NCBI GenBank assembly: GCA_964643255.1
Contig: CAZXSM010000007.1
Coordinates: 1 to 41,448 of the forward strand
Direction: 5' to 3'
Origin: JAAYRG01 sp964643255
Lineage (GTDB): Bacteria > Bacillota > Clostridia > Lachnospirales > Lachnospiraceae
DNA length: 41,448 bases
Shown one piece after another: positions 25,372-35,454 of the stretch. Under the pieces are notes generated by a model that did no database searches, was not told where the DNA came from, and saw only the letters and a list, made by a program, of their open reading frames with translations. The position numbers and the translations under genes were made by a program. Positions within the stretch are counted from its first letter, which is position 1; each line of letters begins with the position of its first letter.

Positions 25372-26713
25372 TGAGTTACGTGGTGTAAAAGAAGTATATA
25401 AGTTTACTATAGAACAAACATTTAAGAACAAGTCTTTTCGTGTTTTATTGCTTATTCTATGTTTAATAGCTCTTCTTTCTATGCCTGTAGTTGAACTAAT
25501 TAATAATGGAATTAATAAAGGAGAACCAAAAACTAGTGATATTAGTAAGGTGTATATAGTTGATGAAACAGATATGCCTGAAATAGATTACAATAAAATA
25601 AAGAAAGACAATAGTATCTATAGCAATATAAGCTTTGAATATACAGATAGACCTTCAGAGGAAGTAGAAGAGGAAATAAAAGAAAATAACAATGGCACAA
25701 TTCTTTTACATATAAGTAGTAAAGATCATGTCTATAATATGAAATTTGTTAGAACTCCAGAAGGAAATGTTTCAGAAATGGACCTTATGGAAATTTCTGA
25801 TTATATATATGATATATTTAGGTCTAATTTATTCATAAATAGAGGGGTAAGTGATGAGCAACTTGCAATTATTGAGGAGCCAATAGTAATAGATGTACAA
25901 ACTTACACTGACCTTGGTGTTGAAGAAGAGGTTTCTTTTGCTGTTGAGTATGGAGAATACTTTCTATTACTTGGGGCCCTGCTATTTGTTATGATGCTTA
26001 TCCAATATGGTGGACAGAGCGTAGCCTCTAGTATAGTAACTGAAAAAGCAACAAAGCTAATAGAAATATTACTTACAAGTGTTCGGCCAATGGCTATTAT
26101 AGTCGGGAAAGTATTTGGTATGCTTACGGTAACTTTAATTCAACTATTCTTATTGGCCTTAAGTTTTGGAATGTCATGTATTATTTACTTTAACTTGTTT
26201 AACACCGGAAGATATATTCCTGAAAGCTTCGCCAATATAATAGATCAAGGTTTAATTCAAAACTTTACTCCTATTAGTCTTATAGTAGCTATACTTATTT
26301 TTATCTTAGGATTTATATTTTTTGGGTTTTTGGCAGGACTTACAGGAGCTACTGTTAGTAAGGTGGAGGAGTTACAGGAAGGAATGGTTATATATTCTAC
26401 GGTGACAATTGTAGGTGTATATATGGCTATGGCATTAATTATAATGGGCCTTATTGGTTACACGCCAACAGCCTTCGCATATGTTACCTTATTGCTTCCA
26501 ATATCATCAGTTTTTATAACACCGATTTATCTTTTGATTGGCAAGATAGGACTAGGTGTCGCCTTAGCAGCAGCTGCAATATTAGTAGTAAGCATAGTTT
26601 TATTGGCACAGTTAACATCAAAAGTTTATCAAACATTAATTTTGCATCAAGGAAATGTTGTAAAAATTAAAGACTTTATTTCAATTTTAAAGATAAGTGA
26701 GGAGGCAAGATAA
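25361..26713 (+). CDS. ABC-2 type permease (NatB-like), first copy
   Basis: An N-terminal helix (about 20-40), a large extracytoplasmic loop (about 45-195), then five or six membrane helices. The stretch SVASSIVTEKATKLIEILLTS is typical of ABC2_membrane_3/NatB permeases just after helix 2. ATG 25361 has AAGGTGGGG 7 nt upstream and is preferred over ATG 25355. The stop codon overlaps the next ATG (TAATG), so the two permeases are translationally coupled. Confidence 0.88.
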   Translation: MKNNELRGVKEVYKFTIEQTFKNKSFRVLLLILCLIALLSMPVVELINNGINKGEPKTSDISKVYIVDETDMPEIDYNKIKKDNSIYSNISFEYTDRPSEEVEEEIKENNNGTILLHISSKDHVYNMKFVRTPEGNVSEMDLMEISDYIYDIFRSNLFINRGVSDEQLAIIEEPIVIDVQTYTDLGVEEEVSFAVEYGEYFLLLGALLFVMMLIQYGGQSVASSIVTEKATKLIEILLTSVRPMAIIVGKVFGMLTVTLIQLFLLALSFGMSCIIYFNLFNTGRYIPESFANIIDQGLIQNFTPISLIVAILIFILGFIFFGFLAGLTGATVSKVEELQEGMVIYSTVTIVGVYMAMALIIMGLIGYTPTAFAYVTLLLPISSVFITPIYLLIGKIGLGVALAAAAILVVSIVLLAQLTSKVYQTLILHQGNVVKIKDFISILKISEEAR

Positions 26714-28092
26714 TGAATAATAATAGTAAATCCAGTTGGACAGATGTATTTTCATTTACTTTTATGCAACAAGCAAAAAGTGAAAAGTTTAGAAATACCA
26801 CAATTATTATAGGAATACTTATCTTTGCTGCAGTACTTCTTATATTGGTTGTGACTAATAGAAAATCAGTAGAAGATGAACTAATAGAAGAAGATGGACT
26901 TGTACAAGAAATTGAAAATATAAATACAGTACATATCTTAGATGAAACCAAAGATTATGCAGAGATTAATCTACTAATTGATTCTTTTAGTGAAACTGAT
27001 GAAGGTTTTCCTGGTTTAAAGGATATTAGTTTTGTACAAATATCAAGTGGAACTAAAGTTTCTGATGCAATGGGTGATATAGAAAAATCAAATGACTCTT
27101 TACTTATTAATATAAGAAGAGAAGATAATGAAATAATACTCCAAGGGCTTCTACCACAAGAAACAAATATAAATGAAGAAGAGGCTAATGTGTTATTAGA
27201 GTCACTGCTACCAGTATTTGAAATGTATAAAATTGGACTAAGTGGGCTAAGTGAAGAACAATTGGAAGTAGTATTTACACCTATAACTACATCATATATA
27301 GTGGCAGGTGAAGAAGAGGAAAGTTTAGGGGAAACACTTATTAGATATTTTGTACCCATGATTTATTCCTTTGTAATATATTTATTATTGATTATATATG
27401 CCCAATCTATAATGAATAACTTGGTTATAGAAAAAACATCTAAGCTTACAGAAATGTTACTTACAAATGTTCTTCCTGAAATGGTTATTACGGGTAAAAT
27501 ACTTGCTTTGGCTGCAATTGCCATACTACAATTTTTATTCTGGATTCTATGTGGGGTTCTTGGCTTTGTAGGTGGAGACCTTATTATAAAGAGTCAACAG
27601 GCTGATTATCTAAATCCTGTAATTGAAGTTATAGAGCTAGTTCAAAATAATACAGATGGGTCTGCCTTTTCACTAATTGCTATTGTTCTCTCCATACTTG
27701 CTTTAGCACTTAGCTTCTTATTTTACTTTAGTTTTGCTGGAGTTGTGGGGTCAACTCTTAATAAGGCAGAGGATGTTTCTAATGGAACAGGATTATTCTT
27801 TATCCCAATCATATTTGGATTTCTTGCTACAACAATGGCACCGTCATTTGAAGGAGGATTCTGGGTTAAATTCCTGAACTACTTCCCATTTACATCTCCC
27901 TTTGTTATGCCAACCAATATATTAAATGGTACTATGAGTACATTAGAGGGTCTTCTAGCTATAGGTATATTAATTGTAAGTACAATTATCTGCTTTATAA
28001 TAGCAGGTAAACTATATAAAGGCTTGATATTCTTTAAGGGTGAGAAAGTAAGTTTTAAGAATGTTGTCAAGGCAATTAAAGGAGCGGAATAA
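26713..28092 (+). CDS. ABC-2 type permease (NatB-like), second copy
   Basis: 459 residues with the same architecture as its neighbour: N-terminal helix (about 28-46), a large outer loop (about 50-215) and a C-terminal helix bundle. IMNNLVIEKTSKLTEMLLTNV corresponds to the matching stretch in the first permease, so the pair arose by duplication and probably forms a heterodimer with the upstream ATPase. A terminator follows. Confidence 0.87.
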   Translation: MNNNSKSSWTDVFSFTFMQQAKSEKFRNTTIIIGILIFAAVLLILVVTNRKSVEDELIEEDGLVQEIENINTVHILDETKDYAEINLLIDSFSETDEGFPGLKDISFVQISSGTKVSDAMGDIEKSNDSLLINIRREDNEIILQGLLPQETNINEEEANVLLESLLPVFEMYKIGLSGLSEEQLEVVFTPITTSYIVAGEEEESLGETLIRYFVPMIYSFVIYLLLIIYAQSIMNNLVIEKTSKLTEMLLTNVLPEMVITGKILALAAIAILQFLFWILCGVLGFVGGDLIIKSQQADYLNPVIEVIELVQNNTDGSAFSLIAIVLSILALALSFLFYFSFAGVVGSTLNKAEDVSNGTGLFFIPIIFGFLATTMAPSFEGGFWVKFLNYFPFTSPFVMPTNILNGTMSTLEGLLAIGILIVSTIICFIIAGKLYKGLIFFKGEKVSFKNVVKAIKGAE

Positions 28093-28119
28093 AAACATCT
28101 TACTTAAGAGATAGTTTGT

Positions 28120-28157
28120 CAAAAACAGGTTGGCCAAATTGGCAACCTGTTTTTGTG
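28120..28157 (+). terminator. Terminator of the NatAB-like operon
   Basis: CAAAAACAGGTT (28120-28131) pairs with AACCTGTTTTTG (28144-28155), with a further inner GCCA/TGGC pairing. The U's lie within the right arm. Confidence 0.75.
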
Positions 28158-28314
28158 TAGAGTAAAGTAATAAACCTAGCCCGGGAACTCTTGATTTATC
28201 TCTACATATACTGAACAAGAGTGTACACATAATAATAGACATCTAGTGTATAATATCTTTTAGATACTTATATGTGGTATATTTGGAAAAATTAATGTAA
28301 TTGGAGGTTTATAT

Positions 28315-29397
28315 ATGGGAAAACATTTTTTTGCAGGAAATAATACATCAGTTGGATTTTATAGCTATTTTGACCACATACTTAATCCTTATGAAGCAAA
28401 TAAAATATATATATTAAAGGGAGGTCCTGGTGTAGGTAAAAGTTCTTTTATGAAGAAGTTAGGGAGATTTTTCAAAACAAAGGATGCAGCTATTGAATAT
28501 ATTCATTGTTCTACAGATGCTAATAGCCTTGATGGAATCCATATTCCAGAATATAAACTCCTTGTAGTAGATGGAACGTCTCCCCATGTTATAGAGCCAA
28601 AGTTACCAGGGCTTGTTGATGAAATACTAGATTTTGCTAGGTTTTTAGATCGAGATTTATTGCAAGAATATCGTGAGCAAATTATTAAGACCAATAAGGA
28701 AAAAACCGAATTATATAAAAGTGGCTATAGATATTTAGAAATGGCTGGTATAATATTAAATGAAACATCTAGTATATACATGAATGGAATTAACTTAGAA
28801 AATAAACACAATATTGAAAAGGAACTTATAGGGGACTTAGATAAACTTATAAGTAATTATAAGTTAGGTGGGTCAAGTGGTAGAGTAAGAAAGATGTTTG
28901 CGGATTCTTACACACCTAATGGATACGTTACTTATATAAATAAACTTTGTAAGGAAAAAGAAGTATGGCAAATAATTTGTCCTGTTTATGATTATAGGGC
29001 TAATTTGCTAGAAACAATAGTATCTAATCTTATCCTAAAAGGCTTTAATGTAGAGGGTTACTATATGCCTCTATTTCCTGACAAACTCCAACATGTTTAT
29101 ATCAAAGAACTTGGTCTAATGATTGCTACAAGTAATAGCCAAGATACTTTGAAGGATGTAAAGGTAGATAAAAGTTATCCATTATACAAGTGCCTTAATG
29201 AGGATATATTAAAGGCTTATGAAACAGAAATTGATATTAATAAGGAACTGGTTAACAGATTGTTAGATAAAGGAATGAATCAATTTAAAGAAGCTAAATC
29301 TAAACATGAAATTTTAGAGAAAATATATATAAAGAGTATGAAATTTGACAAAGTAGATCTTTTATACGAAAATATAATTTCTAATTATGAAGAATAA
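28315..29397 (+). CDS. Duplicated P-loop ATPase (PRK06851-like), second half degenerate
   Basis: A family of predicted ATPases in Firmicutes built of two similar halves, function unknown. The first half is intact: HFFAGNNTSVGFYSYFD, Walker A GGPGVGKSS (about residues 36-44), IHCSTDANSLDGI, and the Walker B-like LLVVDGTSPHVIEPKLPG. The second half begins at ADSYTPNGYVTYINKL, where relatives show a similar repeat with its own P-loop; here the P-loop position reads IICPVYDYRANLLE, with no GxxxxGK. Only the first site should bind nucleotide. Ribosome site TTGGAGG precedes the ATG. Confidence 0.82.
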   Translation: MGKHFFAGNNTSVGFYSYFDHILNPYEANKIYILKGGPGVGKSSFMKKLGRFFKTKDAAIEYIHCSTDANSLDGIHIPEYKLLVVDGTSPHVIEPKLPGLVDEILDFARFLDRDLLQEYREQIIKTNKEKTELYKSGYRYLEMAGIILNETSSIYMNGINLENKHNIEKELIGDLDKLISNYKLGGSSGRVRKMFADSYTPNGYVTYINKLCKEKEVWQIICPVYDYRANLLETIVSNLILKGFNVEGYYMPLFPDKLQHVYIKELGLMIATSNSQDTLKDVKVDKSYPLYKCLNEDILKAYETEIDINKELVNRLLDKGMNQFKEAKSKHEILEKIYIKSMKFDKVDLLYENIISNYEE

Positions 29398-29468
29398 ATA
29401 GTTGAAAATAATTTATAATACAAAAGTTAATAAAAAAAATACGAAAGAAAAAAATATATGGTGGCATT

Positions 29469-30704
29469 ATGAAGAAAAAAGGAAGAGTAAAGTATTTTAT
29501 TATTTTAAACCTTGTACTTGTCATTACTCTAGTTGGGATTATAGCAATTATCCTAAAGGTTAATAATGTAAGTATACAAGATCTTGTAACAAATTTATTT
29601 GGAAATCATGATAGTGTTGAAGCTGTAGAGATGAACCCCATAACAGAAAAAGAAGACTCTATTGGGACTGACGAGTCTACAGAAGCTGGTGAGATTGAGT
29701 CTGAAACCATAGAAGAAGAGATAAAAGAGCCAGAATCAGAAATTGCAGAGAAAGAGACAAAAGAAGCAGAAACTGAAATTGTAGAAGATATTTATGAAAC
29801 AATTACCATAAGTGCAGCAGGTGATGTTACACTTGGACGAGATTCTGATTATGGATATTACGGTTCTTTTGACCAGGAATTAGAACTGCAAGGTGGAGAT
29901 TTTTCTTATTTCTTTAGAAATGTTAAAGATGTTTTTGAAGAAGATGATATAACAATTGTTAATTTAGAAACTACTCTTACAAGAGCAAAGACTAGGGCGG
30001 ATAAGAAGTTTACATTTAAGGCTGATCCTTCTTATGTAGAGATACTTAAACAAGGTAGCATTGAAGCAGTGAGTATAGCTAATAACCACACAAGAGATTA
30101 TTTACAGGAAGGTTATGATGAAACTCTTGCAAGCTTAGAAGAGGCAGGAGTAAACTATTTTGGTTATGAACATAAGTATATTACAGATATTCGTGGGATA
30201 AAAGTTGGAATTATGGGTCTTACACCCTGGTATGAATCGGATGAAATAAAGGAAATTATTAAGAAAACTATTACTGAATTAAGAGATGAAGGCGCTGATA
30301 TAGTAATAGCTATGTATCACTGGGGTTCTGAAAGGAATTATTATCCTAATGCTACCCAAAAAAACATAGGACACTTTACTATTGATAGTGGTGCAGACCT
30401 TGTACTAGGAAGTCATCCCCATGTTTTACAGGGAATTGAACAATATCAAGGGAAGAATATTGTATATAGCCTTGGTAATTTTTCCTTTGGTGGCAATAAG
30501 AATCCATCAGATAAGGATACTATGATATATGTACATAAGTTTAACTTCAAAAACGGAGACCTATTATCTGAAGAAAACCAGGTAATTCCATGTTCTATCT
30601 CATCTGTTAGTAATAGAAACAATTATCAACCTACAATTTTAGAAGGTGAGGAAAAAGATAGAGTTATGAATAAAATACTAGAAATTAGTGAGCCATTAAG
30701 ATAA
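29469..30704 (+). CDS. CapA family protein (poly-gamma-glutamate capsule type), membrane-anchored
   Basis: A basic N-terminus and one membrane helix (about 9-29) are followed by a Glu-rich linker (about 50-112) with repeated ESE/ETE patterns, then a CapA metallophosphatase-like domain: SAAGDVTLGR, NLETTL, ANNHTRDYLQEGY, MYHWGSE, GSHPHVLQGIE and YSLGNFSFGG. The domain should face the cell surface. CapA homologues act in poly-gamma-glutamate export, but capB and capC are absent, so another envelope polymer is as likely. The ribosome site is weak (GGTGG). The glycosyltransferase follows after 35 bp. Confidence 0.9.
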   Translation: MKKKGRVKYFIILNLVLVITLVGIIAIILKVNNVSIQDLVTNLFGNHDSVEAVEMNPITEKEDSIGTDESTEAGEIESETIEEEIKEPESEIAEKETKEAETEIVEDIYETITISAAGDVTLGRDSDYGYYGSFDQELELQGGDFSYFFRNVKDVFEEDDITIVNLETTLTRAKTRADKKFTFKADPSYVEILKQGSIEAVSIANNHTRDYLQEGYDETLASLEEAGVNYFGYEHKYITDIRGIKVGIMGLTPWYESDEIKEIIKKTITELRDEGADIVIAMYHWGSERNYYPNATQKNIGHFTIDSGADLVLGSHPHVLQGIEQYQGKNIVYSLGNFSFGGNKNPSDKDTMIYVHKFNFKNGDLLSEENQVIPCSISSVSNRNNYQPTILEGEEKDRVMNKILEISEPLR

Positions 30705-30739
30705 TAATAGGAAATAATATACATTAGGAGAGGGTTGCT

Positions 30740-31753
30740 ATGACACTTATAGATATTGTTATTCCTTGTTACAATGAAGAAGAAGTTATTTTGAAATTCT
30801 ATGAGGAGACAAAAAAAGTATTAGATAATATAGAAGATTATAAATTTCAACTTATATTTATAGATGATGGAAGTAAAGATGCCACTTTAGACAATATTAA
30901 GAAACTGTCTAAAGAAGATGAGGGTGTTAAGTATTTATCATTTTCAAGAAACTTTGGAAAAGAAGCAGGAATGTATGCTGGTTTGAAGTATTCTATTGGG
31001 GAATATGTAATAATCATGGATGCAGACCTACAACATCCTCCAGAATTAATTCCTAAAATGATTAATGAAGTAGAAAATGGTTACGACTGCTGCGCAGCAA
31101 GGAGAATTAAAAGGAAGGGAAATGAACCTATTCGTAATGTGTTCTCCAATATGTATTATAAGATTAGTAACAAATTAACTAATCTTGAACTTGTTCAAGG
31201 AGCTGTAGATTATAGAATTATGTCTAGACAAATGGTTGATGAAGTTTTAAGACTTTCAGAAGTCCAGAGGTTTTCTAAAGGAATATTTGAATGGGTGGGC
31301 TTTGATACTAAATGGATACCCTATGAGGATGTTGACCGAACTATGGGAAAAACTAAATGGAGCTTTTGGGGCTTGTTTAAGTATGGCATGGGTGGAATAA
31401 CAGCATTTTCAATAGTTCCACTAAGGCTAGTATCAGCCATGGGCTTTGTAATTTCATTTTTTGCATTTGTCTATATAATTATAACCCTATGTAAAACTCT
31501 TATCTTTGGTATAGATGTACCAGGTTATGTGACTCTATTAAGTGCTGTATTATTTCTTGGAGGGATTACAGTCTTATCTATAGGTATCATAGGAGAATAT
31601 GTTGGACAAATATATTTAGAAGCTAAAGATAGACCTATATATATATTAAAACAAACTAATATAAGTTCTAAGGAAGTTTTAAAAGTTGAAAAAACATCGA
31701 ACAAGAAAGAAGAAACCCATAAAGAATATGGTCAAGAGAAAAGTAGTAATTAA
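30740..31753 (+). CDS. Family 2 glycosyltransferase, CsbB/GtrB-like (polyprenyl-phosphate sugar transferase)
   Basis: Predicted to load a sugar from a nucleotide sugar onto undecaprenyl phosphate at the inner membrane face. The GT-A domain shows VIPCYNEEE, FIDDGSKDAT, the metal-binding DADLQHPPE and QRFSKGIFEWVGF. Two C-terminal membrane helices (about 235-258 and 268-292) complete the DPM1/GtrB architecture. Length 337 fits CsbB (about 330). AGGAGAGGG lies before the ATG. YfhO follows after 75 bp, matching the CsbB-YfhO pair of Bacillus. Confidence 0.92.
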   Translation: MTLIDIVIPCYNEEEVILKFYEETKKVLDNIEDYKFQLIFIDDGSKDATLDNIKKLSKEDEGVKYLSFSRNFGKEAGMYAGLKYSIGEYVIIMDADLQHPPELIPKMINEVENGYDCCAARRIKRKGNEPIRNVFSNMYYKISNKLTNLELVQGAVDYRIMSRQMVDEVLRLSEVQRFSKGIFEWVGFDTKWIPYEDVDRTMGKTKWSFWGLFKYGMGGITAFSIVPLRLVSAMGFVISFFAFVYIIITLCKTLIFGIDVPGYVTLLSAVLFLGGITVLSIGIIGEYVGQIYLEAKDRPIYILKQTNISSKEVLKVEKTSNKKEETHKEYGQEKSSN

Positions 31754-31828
31754 GTAATAAGATAATAATTTCCTAATAAACTTTATAAAATACAATTCAA
31801 CAATTGATAGTAAAAAGAGGTGTTTTCA

Positions 31829-34350
31829 ATGGCTAATATTAAACATAGATTTAGTGATTATTTGAAAAACAAGTTTGTAGATAATAAAGGGTATCTATAT
31901 ATAATATCTTTTTTTCTCCCAATCTTTGTTATGGCATGTATATATATTGCCAAGGGGGTTTATCCATTTGGTGATAGGATGTATTTGGCTAGGGATATGT
32001 ATCACCAATATGCGCCCTTTTTTTCTGAGTTTTATAACAAGCTTAAAAGCGGTAGTAGTCTTACATACTCATGGAACATAGGACTTGGAACAAACTTTAC
32101 TGGACTATATGCTTACTATTTAGCAAGTCCCATTAATTGGCTTATAGCCCTAATTAATAGAGATTATTTAATAGAGATAATGAATGTATTTATTATATTA
32201 AAGATAGCAGCTTCTAGTGTGACCTGCACATATTACTTAAGACACCATTATAAAAGAGCAGACCTAGGCCTTGTAGCAATATCATTATTTTATGCACTTT
32301 CAGCATATGTTACAGCTTATTCATGGAACATAATGTGGCTAGACTGTATTATGCTACTACCTTTAATTGTCCTTGGATTAGAAAGACTTGTAAATGAAAG
32401 NNNNNNNNNNNNNNNNNNNNNNNNNNNNNNNNNNNNNNNNNNNNNNNNNNNNNNNNNNNNNNNNNNNNNNNNNNNNNNNNNNNNNNNNNNNNNNNNNNNN
32501 GTAGGTATTTCTCTATATATGAAATCACATCACGTGGACTAATTAGCCAAGAGATTTCTACAACTACTGCATATGATCCTAATATTTATAGTTCTATAAT
32601 AGTATATTTGTTTTTGCCTCTTTATCTAATACTTCCTTCAAAGAAAAGTAAGGAAAAGGTGGGTAAAGTATTATTAGCGGTATTTTTCCTAATTAGTTTT
32701 AACTTTAATATCCTTAATTATATATGGCATGGCTTTCATTTTCCTAACAGTTTACCTGCTCGCCAATCCTTTATATTTATATTCTTGCTACTTACAATGT
32801 CATATGAGGTTCTTATAAATTTAGAAAGCTTTAAGAATAAACATATTTATGGGGCCTTTGGTCTTGCTATAGCCTTGTTTTTATCATATGAACATTTATT
32901 AGTGGACCTAGTGTTTGAATATTATATAGTCTATATAAGTATTTTCTTCTTATCCTTGTATTTGATAATAATACAGATATATAGAAATCTTGTAAAAAAT
33001 GAAGGGGATTATATTGATGCTAAAGAAGATTACAAAGAGATTGAAAGTACTTATCTTGCAAATGGGGAAAACTATTTAGAAAGTGAAGAATCTTATGATT
33101 TATTAAGTGAAAATAATAATGACGATGATGAATATGAGAACTTTAATTTCAAGAAAACTCTTGTAATGATAGTATTTTTATTAATTGCTACAGCAGAATC
33201 CCTTGTCAACTTTGGAACTACAGGTCTTAGCGTAACATCAAGACCTTATTATATAGATGATAATGAAGCTATCTCCAGTCTGCTTACAAAAGTAAAAGAA
33301 GAGGATGAGACTTTCTATAGAACTGAGAAATATAAAAGAAGAACTAAAAATGATGGAGCTTGGCACGGATATAAAGGATTTTCTATATTTTCTTCTACTT
33401 CTGGAGAAAAACTCAATGACTATCTTGCTAGTCTTGGATTCGAAAATTCTATGAATGCATTTTCATTTTATGGGCAAACACCTTTGACATCTTCTTTGTT
33501 TTCTGTTAAGTATATGTTGGCTAAAGAGGGTGAAATTCCCAGTCAAGACTCAGACTTAACTTCCTTGCTTTATGAGGATGATGGTCAATATATATATAAG
33601 AACAACTATACCTTGCCCCTAGGTTTTATGATGCCTGATTACTTCGATATGAAATGGGATAGAAAATCTAATAATCCATTTATTGTACAAAACAACTTGT
33701 CTAATAATGTAATATCAGATAATTTATTTGATGAAATAAATACAATAAACAATGGTTCTATAGCTACCCTATCAGTTGTAGACAATAGGGAGGTATACAT
33801 ATATATACCAAGTAGTGATGTAGAAACTTTGGAATTTTCAATTACTGATATTAATGGGGTTGAAAAAGCCACTGAAACCTATAATGAATATAATAAAGAA
33901 CACATAATTAATTTGGGTAGTTTTGAACAAGGAGATTATATACACATAAGTTCGCCAGAAAACATGTTAGATCTAAATGTATATGCATACACATTTGATG
34001 AAGAAGTTTTTATAAATCTGTATAACAAGTTAATAAAACATCCATTTAATATTGAAATATTTGAAGATACATATATTAAAGGGAATATAAGCCTTGATGA
34101 GGATGGAATTATGTATACCTCTATCCCTTATGATGAAGGATGGAGTGTAAAGGTAGATGGCTTTAAGGTCGATAGTATGGCATTTGCAGATGCATTGCTT
34201 GCTGTTCCTTTATCACAAGGTGATCATACCATAGAGTTATCATATTCTCCTAGAGGGCTGAAACTAGGGTTAATAATTTCTACAATTAGTATAATTATGT
34301 TTGTAGCAATTGTGCTATTAGAAACTAAACCTTATAAAGCAAGTAGATAA
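31829..34350 (+). CDS. yfhO: YfhO family polytopic membrane glycosyltransferase (interrupted by a 100-N gap)
   Basis: A GT-C-fold protein that in Bacillus subtilis transfers GlcNAc from the CsbB-made lipid to lipoteichoic acid. The N-terminal part has YPFGDRMYLARDMYHQYAPF, SLTYSWNIGLGTNF and YSWNIMWLDCIMLLPLI. After the gap the same protein resumes at 32503 (RYFSIYEITSRG) with DPNIYSS, IWHGFHFPNSLPARQSF, several helices, an outer domain and a final helix. The flanks are in different window frames, and relatives suggest roughly 100-150 residues are missing (inference). I chose ATG 31829, 6 nt after AGAGGTG, over GTG 31820. Confidence 0.9.
32401..32500. other. Assembly gap (100 N) inside yfhO
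   Basis: Exactly 100 N. The frames on either side disagree and conserved helices are missing, so real sequence, probably longer than 100 bp, is absent. Confidence 0.97.
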
Positions 34351-34413
34351 TATTAATGAAATAGACTATAATTATGTTACTATAATTATTTATAAAGAAA
34401 GGGGTGCAAGAAT

Positions 34414-34872
34414 ATGAAATTAAGCGATATTGTAAAAGGCACTATTAAAGTTGGAGGTACTATAGCTAAGGTAGGTGTTGAAGTAGGCGCGGATGCTATA
34501 GGAGCTATTGCAGAAAAAATAGATGATAATCCAGAAGATGGAGAAAAAATAGTTGCTAGTGGTAAAGAGTTAGGACAAAAGATTAAAAAAGGGACTCAAA
34601 ATGTAGCAGAGGATTCAGTTGAAGTTGTAGATGATTTTGTGGAAACTGGCAAAGAATTGTTTGAAGATATTAGTAAGGTGTTTAAAGGTAAAACTGGAAA
34701 TAAGACAGGAGAGGCAGACTATACAAGTGGGCAGACTGAATCAAAAGATGAAACTGTCAAGTCAGAGGCCTCTAATAATGATACTAATGGACGCACTTAT
34801 ATTACTATTGATACCAATGGTAATGATAATCCTAGAACTGAAATAGACACAGAAGATAATACAAGTAATTAA
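34414..34872 (+). CDS. Hydrophilic protein of unknown function
   Basis: 152 residues, no recognised family. The first 85 residues are predicted amphipathic helix, rich in Lys, Glu, Val and Gly (KGTIKVGGTIAKVGVEVGAD, GKELGQKIKKGTQNVAED). The remainder is low-complexity Asn/Thr/Asp/Glu and probably disordered. No signal peptide or membrane helix is visible. AAAGAAAGGGG at good spacing before the ATG and normal codon use support a real gene. It lies 63 bp after yfhO and may share its transcript. The helical part is vaguely like phasin- or apolipoprotein-type proteins, not enough for a call. Confidence 0.7.
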   Translation: MKLSDIVKGTIKVGGTIAKVGVEVGADAIGAIAEKIDDNPEDGEKIVASGKELGQKIKKGTQNVAEDSVEVVDDFVETGKELFEDISKVFKGKTGNKTGEADYTSGQTESKDETVKSEASNNDTNGRTYITIDTNGNDNPRTEIDTEDNTSN

Positions 34873-34935
34873 TTCATTAATAAAATTTTAGACTTGGATT
34901 AGATAAATTTCATAATTTCTTCATAAGGCCATCTA

Positions 34936-34964
34936 TTGACATGAAAGGCTATTAATTGTAGGAT
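34936..34964 (+). promoter_or_regulatory. Promoter of the zinc-ribbon/DUF5685/J-protein operon
   Basis: Exact TTGACA (34936-34941), 17-bp spacer, TAGGAT (34959-34964), 59 bp before the first ATG. Confidence 0.65.
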
Positions 34965-35023
34965 AAATAACATGTGTTTATGGATGAAAAGAGAATTAAA
35001 TTTTTTGATAGGAGATGTAAATT

Positions 35024-35431
35024 ATGAGATTTAGAGATAGAATTTACCGTTTTATGCAGGGAAGATACGGTATAGATCAGTACTCCCAGTTTCTATCTAT
35101 AGCAGGACTTATACTAATAATAATTTCTAACTTTTTGGGTATAGTTGGACTTCCAATTAATATACTTGGTACAGTAATGTTTATTTATGCTTATGTGCGT
35201 GTTTTTTCAAAGAAAATAAACAAGCGTTATAGTCAAAATCAAAAGTTTTTATCTAGAACAGAAGGAATCAGAAATTGGTTTAGAGTAATTAAAAAACGGT
35301 TCAAACAAAGAAAGACACATAAGTTTTTCAAGTGTCCAAATTGTAAGCAAAAAATTAGGGTACCTAGAGGTAAAGGAAAAATAGAAATTACTTGTCCTAA
35401 ATGTAAAACTAAATTTGTCAGGAAAAGCTAA
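35024..35431 (+). CDS. Membrane protein with C-terminal zinc ribbon, unknown function
   Basis: 135 residues. Two closely spaced hydrophobic helices (about 25-41 and 43-60) follow a short N-terminal segment. A basic middle region (about 65-100) leads to a zinc ribbon with Cys104-x2-Cys107 and Cys124-x2-Cys127 (FKCPNCKQK, TCPKCKTKF), so the ribbon is likely cytoplasmic. The ribosome site TAGGAG precedes the ATG. It is first in an operon with a DUF5685 gene (23 bp) and a J-domain gene. A membrane-tethered chaperone or RNA-contact role is conceivable but unproven. Confidence 0.82.
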   Translation: MRFRDRIYRFMQGRYGIDQYSQFLSIAGLILIIISNFLGIVGLPINILGTVMFIYAYVRVFSKKINKRYSQNQKFLSRTEGIRNWFRVIKKRFKQRKTHKFFKCPNCKQKIRVPRGKGKIEITCPKCKTKFVRKS

Positions 35432-35454
35432 TATGCTTAAGGAGTAATGATAAA

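Noticed and set aside
26955..27359. 134-codon open frame antisense to the second NatB-like permease
   Set aside because: Ser-rich shadow of a real gene, no independent support.
34631..34846. Alternative frame inside the hydrophilic protein gene after yfhO
   Set aside because: The other frame has the strong ribosome site and coherent charge pattern; this one is an overlap shadow.
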